A DNA stretch of 64,000 nt, taken from contig NZ_CAJHCP010000008.1 in NCBI RefSeq assembly GCF_904848625.1, positions 248,001 through 312,000 on the forward strand, in the 5' to 3' direction. Below, one piece after another: positions 26,233 through 35,282 of this stretch. The stretch is from Paraburkholderia metrosideri. GTDB lineage: Bacteria > Pseudomonadota > Gammaproteobacteria > Burkholderiales > Burkholderiaceae. How positions within the stretch are numbered: the first letter of the stretch is position 1; every line of letters starts with the position of its first letter. A program made the position numbers and the translations under genes. The notes beneath the pieces were generated by a model that made no database searches, was not told the origin of the DNA, and saw only the letters and a list, made by a program, of their open reading frames with translations.

Positions 26233-27231
26233 ATGAAACGTAGAATTTTCCTCACGCTGATGGCAGCGGCAACAGGTGTGCTGTTCAACGCAACGGCCGC
26301 GCAAGCCGCTGATCCGGTGAAGATCGGCTTCCTCGTGAAGCAGCCGGAAGAACCGTGGTTCCAGGACGAATGGAAGTTCGCCGAAATCGCCGCCAAGGAG
26401 AAAGGCTTCACGCTGGTGAAGATCGGCGCGCCGTCAGGCGAGAAGGTCATGAGCGCAATCGACAACCTGTCGGCACAGAAGGCGCAAGGCTTCGTGATCT
26501 GCACGCCGGACGTCAAGCTCGGGCCGGGCATTGTTGCCAAAGCGAAAGCTGACGGCCTCAAGATGATGACGGTCGACGACCGTCTGGTCGACGGCGCAGG
26601 CAAGCCGATCGCTTCGGTGCCGCATATGGGCATCTCCGCGTACAACATCGGCAAACAGGTCGGCGACGGTCTGGCTGCGGAAATCAAGAAGCGCGGCTGG
26701 GACATGAAGGACGTCGGCGCGATCGACGTGACTTACGAGCAACTGCCGACCGCGCATGACCGCACGTCGGGTGCGACCGACGCACTGGTCGCTGCCGGTT
26801 TCCCGAAGGCGAACATCATCGCGGCGCCGCAAGCGAAGACCGACACGGAAAACGCGTTCAACGCGGCCAACATCGCGCTGACGAAGAACCCGCAGTACAA
26901 GCACTGGGTCGCTTATGCGCTGAACGACGAAGGCGTGCTCGGCGCAGTGCGCGCAGCGGAAGGCCGCGGCTTCAAGGCGGACAACATGATCGGTATCGGC
27001 ATTGGCGGTTCGGACTCGGCACTCAACGAGTTCAAGAAGCCGACGCCGACGGGCTTCTACGGCACGGTCATCATCAGCCCGAAGCGTCACGGCGAAGAAA
27101 CCTCGACGCTGATGTACGACTGGATCACGCAAGGCAAGGAACCGCCGCCGCTCACGCTGACCACCGGCATGCTGGCGACGCGTGACAACGTCGCCGATGT
27201 TCGCCAGAAGATGGGTCTCGCAGCGAACTAA
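26233..27231 (+). CDS. araF: L-arabinose/D-galactose-type ABC transporter, periplasmic binding protein (AraF family)
   Basis: A 332-aa sugar-binding protein. Residues 1-25 form a signal peptide (cleavage near AQA-ADP). The mature sequence begins VKIGFLVKQPEEPWFQDEW, as in the arabinose-binding protein AraF, and retains the MTVDDRLVDG and YALNDEGVLG segments around the binding cleft. Start 26233 has CAGGAGA eight bases upstream. AraF-type proteins bind L-arabinose and D-galactose similarly, so either sugar or both could be the substrate. It is followed by a strong hairpin before the ATPase gene. Confidence 0.93.
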   Translation: MKRRIFLTLMAAATGVLFNATAAQAADPVKIGFLVKQPEEPWFQDEWKFAEIAAKEKGFTLVKIGAPSGEKVMSAIDNLSAQKAQGFVICTPDVKLGPGIVAKAKADGLKMMTVDDRLVDGAGKPIASVPHMGISAYNIGKQVGDGLAAEIKKRGWDMKDVGAIDVTYEQLPTAHDRTSGATDALVAAGFPKANIIAAPQAKTDTENAFNAANIALTKNPQYKHWVAYALNDEGVLGAVRAAEGRGFKADNMIGIGIGGSDSALNEFKKPTPTGFYGTVIISPKRHGEETSTLMYDWITQGKEPPPLTLTTGMLATRDNVADVRQKMGLAAN

Positions 27232-27466
27232 GCGTTGATTCGGCGCGGGGTTTCATCACGCGCTCGCCAGGCAATGAAGTGAACTGCCGGTGCGTTGGTT
27301 TGAAGGGCAACGCCCTTGATCGCAGCGCACCGGCAGCAGCAATAAAAGAAGCAGTAGAGACAGGCCGGGTTCCGGGCACCCACGAGGCGCCTCAAACACG
27401 GTTCACATGAATGGGGCTGGAGTCGGTGCTTTGCAGCACTCCGGTCGACATACAAATTGCATGGGG

Positions 27467-27496
27467 CTGGAGTCAGCGTTAAAGCGCTGACTCCAG
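27467..27496 (+). other. Strong hairpin between araF and araG
   Basis: CTGGAGTCAGCG (27467-27478) and CGCTGACTCCAG (27485-27496) form a perfect 12-bp stem with a 6-nt loop, eight bases before the AGGAGG of the next gene. A related element (ATGGGGCTGGAGTC with a partly paired GGTGCT/AGCACTCC) occurs just upstream at about 27411-27450. Such structures often protect the 3' end of binding-protein mRNA, giving more binding protein than ATPase; that role is inferred. Confidence 0.75.
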
Positions 27497-27513
27497 TCGG
27501 CATAGGAGGCGAA

Positions 27514-29052
27514 GTGTCAGCGACGCTACGTTTTGACAATATCGGCAAAGTCTTTCCAGGCGTGCGTGCGCTCGACGGTGTGTCCTTCGACGTCAACGTC
27601 GGCCAGGTTCACGGCCTGATGGGCGAAAACGGCGCAGGGAAATCGACCCTGCTGAAGATTCTCGGCGGTGAATATCAGCCCGACTCGGGCCGCGTGATGA
27701 TCGACGGAAACGAGGTGCGCTTTACGAGCGCGGCGTCGTCGATCGCGGCGGGGATCGCGGTGATTCACCAGGAATTGCAGTACGTGCCCGATCTGACGGT
27801 CGCGGAAAACCTGCTGCTGGGTCGCTTGCCGAACTCGCTCGGCTGGGTCAATAAGGGTGAAGGCAGGCGTTTCGTGCGCGAACGTCTCGAAGCGATGGGC
27901 GTCGGCCTCGACCCGAACGCGAAGCTGCGCAAGCTTTCCATCGCGCAGCGGCAGATGGTCGAAATCTGCAAGGCGCTGTTGCGCAATGCGCGCGTGATCG
28001 CGCTGGATGAGCCGACCAGTTCGCTGTCGCACCGCGAGACCGAAGTGCTGTTCAAGCTGGTGCGCGATCTGCGCGCCGACAATCGCGCGATGATCTACAT
28101 CTCGCACCGCATGGACGAGATCTACGAGTTGTGCGACGCCTGTACGATTTTCCGCGACGGTCGCAAGATCGCTTCGCATCCGACGCTCGAAGGCGTGTCG
28201 CGCGACACCATCGTCAGCGAAATGGTCGGGCGCGAGATTTCGGACATCTATAGCTATTCGGCGCGGCCGCTCGGCGAGGTGCGTTTCGCGGCAAAGGCGA
28301 TCGAAGGCCACGCGCTCTCGCAACCGGCCAGCTTCGAAGTGCGGCGCGGCGAGATTGTCGGCTTCTTCGGACTGGTCGGCGCGGGCCGCAGCGAACTGAT
28401 GCATCTGGTGTACGGCGCGGATCGCAAGAAGGGCGGCGAACTGATGCTCGACGGCAAGCCGATCAAGGTGCGCAGTGCGGGCGAAGCGATCCGCCACGGC
28501 ATCGTGCTGTGCCCGGAAGACCGCAAGGAAGAGGGCATTGTCGCGATGGCGACGGTGTCGGAGAACATCAACATCAGTTGCCGCCGCCATTACCTGCGGG
28601 CGGGGATGTTCCTCAATCGCAAGAAAGAAGCGGAAACCGCGGATCGTTTCATCAAGCTGCTGAAGATCAAGACGCCGAGCCGTCGCCAGAAAATCCGTTT
28701 CCTGTCGGGCGGCAATCAGCAGAAGGCAATTCTGTCACGCTGGCTCGCCGAACCGGATCTGAAGGTCGTGATTCTCGACGAACCGACGCGTGGCATCGAC
28801 GTCGGCGCCAAGCATGAAATCTACAACGTGATTTACCAGCTCGCCGAACGCGGCTGCGCGATCGTGATGATTTCGTCGGAATTGCCGGAAGTGCTCGGCG
28901 TGTCCGACCGCATCGTCGTGATGCGTCAGGGCCGCATTTCCGGCGAACTGGCGCGCAAGGATGCAAACGAACAAGCGGTGTTGAGCCTCGCGTTGCCGCA
29001 AAGCTCGACTGCATTGCCCGGTACCGAGACCGTCGCCCAGCAGGCGGCCTGA
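27514..29052 (+). CDS. araG: Sugar ABC transporter ATP-binding protein (AraG family)
   Basis: A 512-aa tandem ATPase. The first nucleotide-binding domain has Walker A GENGAGKST, signature LSIAQRQ and Walker B VIALDEPTS. The second has the degenerate Walker A GLVGAGRSEL usual for this family, signature LSGGNQQ and Walker B VVILDEPTRG. The GTG at 27514 was chosen because AGGAGG lies four bases before it and the protein then starts VSATLRFDNIGKVF; an ATG at 27457 would place the start within the hairpin region. Confidence 0.94.
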   Translation: MSATLRFDNIGKVFPGVRALDGVSFDVNVGQVHGLMGENGAGKSTLLKILGGEYQPDSGRVMIDGNEVRFTSAASSIAAGIAVIHQELQYVPDLTVAENLLLGRLPNSLGWVNKGEGRRFVRERLEAMGVGLDPNAKLRKLSIAQRQMVEICKALLRNARVIALDEPTSSLSHRETEVLFKLVRDLRADNRAMIYISHRMDEIYELCDACTIFRDGRKIASHPTLEGVSRDTIVSEMVGREISDIYSYSARPLGEVRFAAKAIEGHALSQPASFEVRRGEIVGFFGLVGAGRSELMHLVYGADRKKGGELMLDGKPIKVRSAGEAIRHGIVLCPEDRKEEGIVAMATVSENINISCRRHYLRAGMFLNRKKEAETADRFIKLLKIKTPSRRQKIRFLSGGNQQKAILSRWLAEPDLKVVILDEPTRGIDVGAKHEIYNVIYQLAERGCAIVMISSELPEVLGVSDRIVVMRQGRISGELARKDANEQAVLSLALPQSSTALPGTETVAQQAA

Positions 29053-29106
29053 ACATTATTCGGACGCAAGTCCGGCAACCCGTGGGGAACGGGAGGAGTC
29101 TTCATC

Positions 29107-30123
29107 ATGCAAGCTAGAGAAAACCTCGCGCAGCAAGCCGCCAAAGGCGCGGCTGAAGCGCTGATTCCACAGACCAACGACAAGACGAAGTGGTGGCAGC
29201 AGATCACCGAGTACAGTCTGATCGTCATCTTCGTGATCATGTTCGCGACGATGTCGTTCACGGTCGATCACTTCTTCTCGATCGAGAACATGCTCGGCCT
29301 CGCGCTGTCGATTTCGCAGATCGGCATGGTCGCGTGCACGATGATGTTCTGTCTGGCATCGCGCGATTTCGACTTGTCGGTGGGTTCGACGGTCGCGTTT
29401 GCCGGCGTGTTGTGCGCGATGGTGTTGAATGCGACGGGCAATACGTTCATTGCGATCATTGCTGCTGTGGCGGCGGGCGCGGTGATCGGTTTCGTCAACG
29501 GCGCGGTGATCGCGTATCTGCGCATCAACGCGCTGATCACGACGCTCGCCACGATGGAAATCGTGCGCGGTTTCGGCTTCATCGTGTCGCATGGTCAGGC
29601 AGTCGGTGTGTCGTCGGATACGTTTATCGCGCTGGGCGGTTTGAGCTTCTTCGGCGTCTCGCTGCCGATCTGGGTCACGCTGCTGTGCTTCATCGTCTTC
29701 GGCGTGATGCTCAACCAGACCGTGTATGGCCGTAACACGCTGGCGATCGGCGGCAATCCGGAAGCGTCGCGTCTGGCCGGTATCAACGTCGAACGCACGC
29801 GCGTCTACATCTTCCTGATTCAAGGCGCAGTGACCGCGCTGGCCGGTGTGATTCTGGCTTCGCGTATCACGTCGGGTCAGCCGAATGCCGCTGAAGGTTT
29901 CGAGTTGAACGTGATCTCGGCGTGCGTGCTGGGCGGCGTGTCGCTGCTCGGCGGACGCGCGACGATTTCCGGCGTCGTGATCGGCGTGCTGATCATGGGT
30001 ACGGTTGAGAACGTGATGAATCTGCTGAACATCGACGCGTTCTACCAGTACCTCGTGCGTGGCGCGATCCTGCTCGCCGCCGTGCTGCTCGACCAGTTGA
30101 AGAACCGTGGCTCGCGAGACTGA
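29107..30123 (+). CDS. araH: Sugar ABC transporter permease (AraH family)
   Basis: A 338-aa inner-membrane permease with eight to ten hydrophobic segments (first near residues 40-60). It has the family signature SRITSGQPNAAEGFELNVI (about residues 250-270) and the GGVSLLGGRATISGV loop that contacts the ATPase. The ribosome binding site GGGAGG is within 12 bases of the ATG. It completes the AraFGH-type importer; the next SDR gene begins 53 bp later. Confidence 0.94.
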   Translation: MQARENLAQQAAKGAAEALIPQTNDKTKWWQQITEYSLIVIFVIMFATMSFTVDHFFSIENMLGLALSISQIGMVACTMMFCLASRDFDLSVGSTVAFAGVLCAMVLNATGNTFIAIIAAVAAGAVIGFVNGAVIAYLRINALITTLATMEIVRGFGFIVSHGQAVGVSSDTFIALGGLSFFGVSLPIWVTLLCFIVFGVMLNQTVYGRNTLAIGGNPEASRLAGINVERTRVYIFLIQGAVTALAGVILASRITSGQPNAAEGFELNVISACVLGGVSLLGGRATISGVVIGVLIMGTVENVMNLLNIDAFYQYLVRGAILLAAVLLDQLKNRGSRD

Positions 30124-30176
30124 TCGCCTGATTAAGCCCAGCCACTCACCACTTAGCTTTTAAAAGGAATCGAACG

Positions 30177-30977
30177 ATGTCGTCTCCGGCCAATGCAAAC
30201 GCCCGTCTCGCGGATAGCGCGTTCGCGCGCTATCCGAGTCTTGTCGACCGTACGGTGTTGATCACGGGCGGCGCGACCGGGATCGGCGCATCGTTCGTCG
30301 AGCATTTCGCGGCGCAAGGCGCACGCGTCGCGTTCTTTGATATCGACGCGAGCGCCGGTGAAGCGCTCGCCGACGAACTCGGCGATTCGAAGCACAAGCC
30401 GCTGTTCCTGACGTGCGATCTGACCGACATCGACGCGCTGCAAAAAGCCATCGCCGACGTGAAGGCCGCACTCGGCCCGATCCAGGTGCTGGTGAACAAC
30501 GCAGCGAACGACAAGCGTCACCAGATCGGTGAAGTCACGCGCGAGTTTTTCGACGCGGGTATCGCGGTGAATATCCGTCACCAGTTCTTCGCGGCGCAGG
30601 CCGTGATGGAAGACATGAAGGCGGCCAACAGCGGCGTGATCATCAATCTCGGCTCGATTAGCTGGATGCTGAAGAACGGTGGCTATCCGGTGTACGTGAT
30701 GTCGAAATCGGCGGTGCAGGGTTTGACGCGCGGTCTCGCTCGCGACCTCGGGCATTTCAACATTCGCGTGAATACGCTGGTGCCGGGCTGGGTCATAACG
30801 GAGAAGCAGAAGCGCTTGTGGCTCGATGACGAAGGGCGTCGTCAGATCAAGGAAGGGCAGTGTATCGACGCCGAACTTGAACCGTCCGATCTCGCGCGCA
30901 TGGCGCTGTTCCTCGCCGCCGACGACAGCCGCATGATCACCGCGCAGGACGTCGTGGTTGACGGAGGCTGGGCGTGA
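30177..30977 (+). CDS. SDR-family aldose 1-dehydrogenase (probable D-galactose/L-arabinose dehydrogenase)
   Basis: A 266-aa SDR with TGGATGIG, Asp after the second strand (FFDID) indicating NAD use, Ser160, and Tyr173/Lys177 in YVMSK. It overlaps the lactonase gene by 4 bp (GTGA). That coupling and the mutarotase downstream point to oxidation of an aldose to its lactone as the first catabolic step. I recall the homologous gene in related Paraburkholderia being assigned as galactose dehydrogenase, but this is from memory and unverified. Confidence 0.87.
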   Translation: MSSPANANARLADSAFARYPSLVDRTVLITGGATGIGASFVEHFAAQGARVAFFDIDASAGEALADELGDSKHKPLFLTCDLTDIDALQKAIADVKAALGPIQVLVNNAANDKRHQIGEVTREFFDAGIAVNIRHQFFAAQAVMEDMKAANSGVIINLGSISWMLKNGGYPVYVMSKSAVQGLTRGLARDLGHFNIRVNTLVPGWVITEKQKRLWLDDEGRRQIKEGQCIDAELEPSDLARMALFLAADDSRMITAQDVVVDGGWA

Positions 30978-31888
30978 GCACGGGTGTGCCTTCCAGCTCG
31001 ACGCCGCAAAAGGCGACGCTGCTGCTCGATACGAAATGCACACTCGGCGAATGCGCGACCTGGTGCGCGAGCACCGACCGCTTCTACTGGACCGATATCG
31101 AAGGCGCGCGTCTGTGGCGCTACGATCCGCTCGACGGTACCAATTCGTCGTGGCCGATGCCGGAGCGGCTCGCCAGCTTTGCGTTGTGCGCGGATCCGCG
31201 TTTTGTGCTGCTCGGTCTCGCGTCGCAACTGGCCTTTTTCAATCTGACGACCGGCGAAATCCGTCCGGTTGTCGATGTCGAACCGGGCCTGCATACGCGA
31301 GTCAACGATGGCCGTTGTGACCGCCAGGGCCGTTTCGTGTTCGGTACCAAAGACGACACGTCGCCGGCACAACCGATCGGCGGCTTTTATCGGCTGAATC
31401 GCGATCTGTCGCTGGAGCGTCTGCCGCTGCCGTCGCCGGCGATTGCGAACAGCATCGCATTCAGTCCCGACGGCGCGACGATGTATTACTGCGATTCGCT
31501 GGCCTTCGAAATTCGCGCCTGCGACTATCACGCGGACGGGGTCATCTCCAACGACCGGCTGTTCCTCCGTCTGCCGGACCAGAGCGTCGAACCGGATGGC
31601 TCGACCGTCGACAGCGACGGCGGTTTGTGGAACGCGCAATGGGGAGGCCATCGCGTGGTGCGTTATGGCCCCGATGGCCTCGAAACGGAACGCGTCGAGG
31701 TGCCGACCGCGCACACGAGTTGCGTCGCGCTGGGCGGCCCGCAACTCGACACGCTATACATCACGAGTGCGCGCGCCGACCTCGACGCCGCCGCGCTCGC
31801 AGCGGATACTCACGCGGGCGGCGTGTTCGTGGCGATGCAAGGACGCCACGGTTTGCCCGAACCGGTGTTCCAGGGCGCGCCCGCATAG
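30974..31888 (+). CDS. SMP-30/gluconolactonase-family sugar lactonase
   Basis: A 304-aa six-bladed beta-propeller lactonase. Metal ligands are expected at Glu in LGECATW, Asn in RVNDGRCD, and Asn/Asp in IANSIAFSPDG and EPDGSTVDSDG. It hydrolyses an aldonolactone such as galactonolactone or arabinonolactone to the free acid. The GTG start overlaps the dehydrogenase stop, so product and consumer are made together. Confidence 0.92.
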   Translation: MSTGVPSSSTPQKATLLLDTKCTLGECATWCASTDRFYWTDIEGARLWRYDPLDGTNSSWPMPERLASFALCADPRFVLLGLASQLAFFNLTTGEIRPVVDVEPGLHTRVNDGRCDRQGRFVFGTKDDTSPAQPIGGFYRLNRDLSLERLPLPSPAIANSIAFSPDGATMYYCDSLAFEIRACDYHADGVISNDRLFLRLPDQSVEPDGSTVDSDGGLWNAQWGGHRVVRYGPDGLETERVEVPTAHTSCVALGGPQLDTLYITSARADLDAAALAADTHAGGVFVAMQGRHGLPEPVFQGAPA

Positions 31889-31903
31889 CGCAGAATGACG
31901 CAG

Positions 31904-31931
31904 CCGGCCGCCAAGTCGATCTGGCGGCCGG
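31904..31931 (+). other. GC-rich hairpin after the lactonase gene
   Basis: CCGGCCGCCA (31904-31913) and TGGCGGCCGG (31922-31931) form a perfect 10-bp stem with an 8-nt loop. No T run follows, so it is more likely an mRNA-stability element than an intrinsic terminator. The mutarotase gene starts 165 bp downstream. Confidence 0.65.
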
Positions 31932-32096
31932 TATCCGTAGTGATCCTCCCAGTGAATCAGAAGTCGAAGTCGCAATTCCAGTGGCAGCAAATCGGCAGCA
32001 TGAAGTTGGACCCAGAGGCGACCGGCTCAAAAAAATCGCCCTACAGCATCCGTCAGCAATGACGGCAACGTCCCACGCCTCTCGATGGAGCCAGAT

Positions 32097-33146
32097 ATGA
32101 CTGTTGCGAATCTTGTTTCCGGTTCTTCTCCCTCCTCCCAGAGCCGACGTTCGCGGCTTGCTGCGGCGGCCAATCCCGTGCTGCCGGGGCCAAGCACCTC
32201 GGCGGTCGCGATCGGCGAAACCAGTGGCGGCGACGTGGCCTGTATCACGCTCGCCAACGCGCATTTGCGCCTCGACGTGGCACCGACTCTGGGCGGCGGC
32301 ATCACCCGTTTCGACTGGCGCAACGACGGTGCACTGACACCGGTTTTCCGGCGCTGCCGTCACGTTTCCGCCGACACACAACCGAACCAGTTAGCCTGCT
32401 ATCCGTTGCTGCCGTATTCGAACCGGATCGGCGGCGGCCATTTCAATGTCGGCGCACGGCGTGTCGAGGTGCCGCGCAATCGCACCGACGAAGCTTTGCC
32501 GATTCACGGCGACGGCTGGTTATCCGCGTGGCAGGTGGCCGAATCGGACCGCGAGCATGTGCGTCTGACGCTCGACCGGCACGACGGCAAACCCTACGCA
32601 TTCCGCGCGACGCAGACCTACACGCTGGACGGCCCGACGCTCGTCATCGCGCTGGAAATCGAGAATACGGGGCGCGAGGCGTTGCCGTTCGGCCTGGGCG
32701 TGCATCCTTTTTTTGTGCGTGACGCGGATACGGAATTGTCGGCGGCCGCGGGCGGTTTGTGGCTTTCCGGCGACGACTGGCTGCCGCTGCGGCACGTACC
32801 GGCGCCGCCCGCGTGGCAATTCGGCGTGGCGTATCCGCTGCCGGACACCATCGTCAATCATGCTTTCACAGGGTGGAGCGGGCAGGCGGCGGTCGTGTGG
32901 CCGAAGCGGCGTCTGTCGCTGAACATTGCCGCCGATACCGACTACTACGTGCTGTACACGCCGCCTGGCGAGGACTTTTTCTGCTTCGAGCCGGTGGATC
33001 ATCCGATTAACGCAATGAATCTGGCCGGCGGTGCGAGCGAGAACGGCATGACGTTGCTGGCGCGCGGCGAGCGGCTGACGCGGACCTTCCGGTTCACGGT
33101 CGAGCGAACAGGGTTGCGGTCGATGCCGGGGGCACGGCGTCGTTAA
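32097..33146 (+). CDS. Aldose 1-epimerase (mutarotase)
   Basis: A 349-aa GalM-like protein that interconverts alpha and beta anomers of aldoses. The N-terminal 45 residues are Ser/Ala-rich and extra to the fold. The conserved YPLLPYSNRIGGG, PIHGDGW and LGVHPFF segments include the expected catalytic His. The ATG at 32097 has GGAG at 32087-32090; an ATG at 32085 is in frame. It closes the sugar cluster by feeding the correct anomer to the dehydrogenase. Confidence 0.9.
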   Translation: MTVANLVSGSSPSSQSRRSRLAAAANPVLPGPSTSAVAIGETSGGDVACITLANAHLRLDVAPTLGGGITRFDWRNDGALTPVFRRCRHVSADTQPNQLACYPLLPYSNRIGGGHFNVGARRVEVPRNRTDEALPIHGDGWLSAWQVAESDREHVRLTLDRHDGKPYAFRATQTYTLDGPTLVIALEIENTGREALPFGLGVHPFFVRDADTELSAAAGGLWLSGDDWLPLRHVPAPPAWQFGVAYPLPDTIVNHAFTGWSGQAAVVWPKRRLSLNIAADTDYYVLYTPPGEDFFCFEPVDHPINAMNLAGGASENGMTLLARGERLTRTFRFTVERTGLRSMPGARRR

Positions 33147-33303
33147 TAGCGCCCGTTAATGGGTCCTGATAAGCGGCGCGGAACAGGTCGTGGCGTGATC
33201 TGGCCGGAGGCCGTGAGGGCTTCCGCCGGCAGCACACGGCCCGCCTCACAGGACGGGTAAAATACGCGCCTCTTCCGATTACCGGCTCGCCGCGAGACCC
33301 ACC

Positions 33304-34119
33304 ATGTCCAATTTCATCCAGACACTCAACGACGCCTGGCAGCGCACCAATTCGCTGCTGTGCGTCGGCCTCGATCCCGAGCCCAGCAAATTCCCGGGTG
33401 CACTCGCGAACCGGCCCGACGCAATTTTCGATTTCTGCCGCACTATCGTCGATGCGACCGCGCCGTACGCGTCGTCGTTCAAGCCGCAGATCGCGTACTT
33501 TGCCGCGCATCGCGCGGAAGACCAGCTCGAGCAGCTGATCGCGCACATTCACACGAACCATCCGGGCCTGCCGGTGATTCTGGACGCCAAGCGCGGCGAC
33601 ATCGGCAGCACCGCCGAACAATATGCACGCGAGGCGTTCGAGCGTTATCAGGCGGACTCGGTGACGGTGAATCCGTACATGGGCTTCGATTCGATCCAGC
33701 CGTATCTGGAGCATGAGGGCAAGGGCGTGATCGTGCTGTGCCGCACGTCGAACGCGGGCGGCTCCGATCTGCAATTCCTCGAGACGGGAGGGCGTCCGCT
33801 GTATCAGGTCGTTGCGCAACTCGCGGCGGACAAATGGAATGCCAGCGGCCAACTGGCGCTGGTGGTCGGCGCGACTTTCCCGAAAGAGATCGAAGTGGTG
33901 CGTGGGATCGTCGGCGATATGCCGCTGCTGATTCCGGGCATCGGCGCGCAAGGCGGCGACGTGCAGGCGACGGTCAACGCCGGGCGCACCGCGAATGGCA
34001 CGGGCATGCTGATCAACTCGTCGCGCGCAATCATCTATGCGGGCAAGGATGACGATTTCGCGGAAGCCGCAGCGAAGGCGGCGATGGAAACGCGTGACCG
34101 GATCAATGCATTCCGGTGA
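33304..34119 (+). CDS. pyrF: Orotidine 5'-phosphate decarboxylase
   Basis: A 271-aa OMP decarboxylase of the longer (type 2) family, catalysing the last step of UMP synthesis. The catalytic Asp-Lys-Asp array is in VILDAKRGDIGST (Asp94, Lys96, Asp99). The phosphate-binding part includes PGIGAQGGD near residue 215. A possible -10 box TAAAAT lies at 33258-33263. Confidence 0.96.
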   Translation: MSNFIQTLNDAWQRTNSLLCVGLDPEPSKFPGALANRPDAIFDFCRTIVDATAPYASSFKPQIAYFAAHRAEDQLEQLIAHIHTNHPGLPVILDAKRGDIGSTAEQYAREAFERYQADSVTVNPYMGFDSIQPYLEHEGKGVIVLCRTSNAGGSDLQFLETGGRPLYQVVAQLAADKWNASGQLALVVGATFPKEIEVVRGIVGDMPLLIPGIGAQGGDVQATVNAGRTANGTGMLINSSRAIIYAGKDDDFAEAAAKAAMETRDRINAFR

Positions 34120-34205
34120 GTGAGAGAAAGGCTGTGGGCGGTGAAGTTGAAATTAGCCGGCAGCCTTGGTGACGCAGGCGAGGCGGATCGGCTTGAAATG
34201 GGCCG

Positions 34206-34712
34206 CTATTTCGCCGGTCCCATCCGTTCGATCAACGCTGAATGCTGCGGATACTGACCTTTTAGTGCTTCGACGTCCGCCAGTTCGAACTCACTGAACT
34301 CAAACCCCGGCGCCACCGTGCAGCCCACCAGCGCAAACGTGGCCGGATCAGCGCACTCCGCGGCGAACCACAAGCCGGCGGGCACCACAGCCTGAAATAC
34401 CGCGTTGGCATGCGTCAACGCATTGCCCAGCTTGTGCGTGATCAAACTGCCGTTTTCCGCGAGCACATGCACCCGCAACGGTTCGCCGGCATAAAAATGC
34501 CAGACTTCATCGGACCGGATCCGATGCCACGCCGAATGCGCGCCGTCGCAAAGCAGGTAATAAATCGCCGTCGATGCCGACCGCGCAGTGAGATCGCCCC
34601 GGTCAACCCGAGCCGCCGACCGGTAAGTCTCGCTAAAAAAACCACCTTCAGGATGCGGCGTCAGATTGAAGCGCCGGATCAACTCGTCTTTGGCCGAACG
34701 CAAATCGGGCAT
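34206..34712 (-). CDS. Cupin-family protein (DUF985)
   Basis: A 168-aa protein with the DUF985 cupin pattern: LTPHPEGGFFSETYRS near the start, YYLLCDGAHSAWHRI, DEVWHFYAGEPL and VAPGFEFSEFELAD. These proteins form a single beta-barrel and some bind sugar-like ligands, but the role is not established. It is 26 bp from the CinA/PncC gene on the same strand. Confidence 0.88.
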   Translation of the reverse strand: MPDLRSAKDELIRRFNLTPHPEGGFFSETYRSAARVDRGDLTARSASTAIYYLLCDGAHSAWHRIRSDEVWHFYAGEPLRVHVLAENGSLITHKLGNALTHANAVFQAVVPAGLWFAAECADPATFALVGCTVAPGFEFSEFELADVEALKGQYPQHSALIERMGPAK

Positions 34713-34738
34713 GGGTTTGGACCGTGCAGAAAGAAAGC

Positions 34739-35239
34739 TTAATGCTCGCGCTCATCGAGCAGCGCCAGCACGCCACGCAGCGCATGAGCGGCTGCCTGCA
34801 CGCGAATCTGTTCGCGATCGCCCTTGAAAACCTTCGTCTCCACCGACGTATGCAGCCGGTTGCTCCATCCGAACGACACCATCCCGACCGGTTTGGTTTC
34901 AGTACCGCCGCCCGGCCCGGCGACGCCGGTAATCGACACCGAAACCTGCGCGCGGCTATTGCGCAGCGCACCTTCGGCCATCGCGCGCGCGACGGGTTCG
35001 CTGACCGCGCCGTGCTTGTCGATCAGATCGGCAGGCACGCCGATCATCTCGCTCTTGGCCTGATTCGAATAGGTGACGAAACCGCGCTCGAACCAGCCGC
35101 TACTGCCGGAGATGTCGGTGATCGCGGTCGCCACCATGCCGCCGGTGCAGGACTCGGCGGTGACGAGCATCAGGCGCTCGTCGCGCAGACGATTGCTCAC
35201 GCGAATCGCGAGCTGGTGAACCACGGAGTCGGTAGGCAT
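34739..35239 (-). CDS. pncC: Nicotinamide-nucleotide amidohydrolase (CinA C-terminal family)
   Basis: A 166-aa stand-alone CinA C-terminal domain that deamidates nicotinamide mononucleotide in the pyridine nucleotide salvage cycle. Diagnostic segments are AESCTGGMVATAITDISGSSGWF and ITGVAGPGGGTETKPVGMV (only the key motifs are quoted). The N-terminal molybdopterin-binding domain of full-length CinA is absent, as in E. coli YgaD. It lies in the minus-strand run thiL-pgpA-pncC. Confidence 0.93.
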   Translation of the reverse strand: MPTDSVVHQLAIRVSNRLRDERLMLVTAESCTGGMVATAITDISGSSGWFERGFVTYSNQAKSEMIGVPADLIDKHGAVSEPVARAMAEGALRNSRAQVSVSITGVAGPGGGTETKPVGMVSFGWSNRLHTSVETKVFKGDREQIRVQAAAHALRGVLALLDEREH

Positions 35240-35282
35240 GGCGTATCCAGAGACAGAAGGTGAGGCTGGGCGCGCGAGGCGC

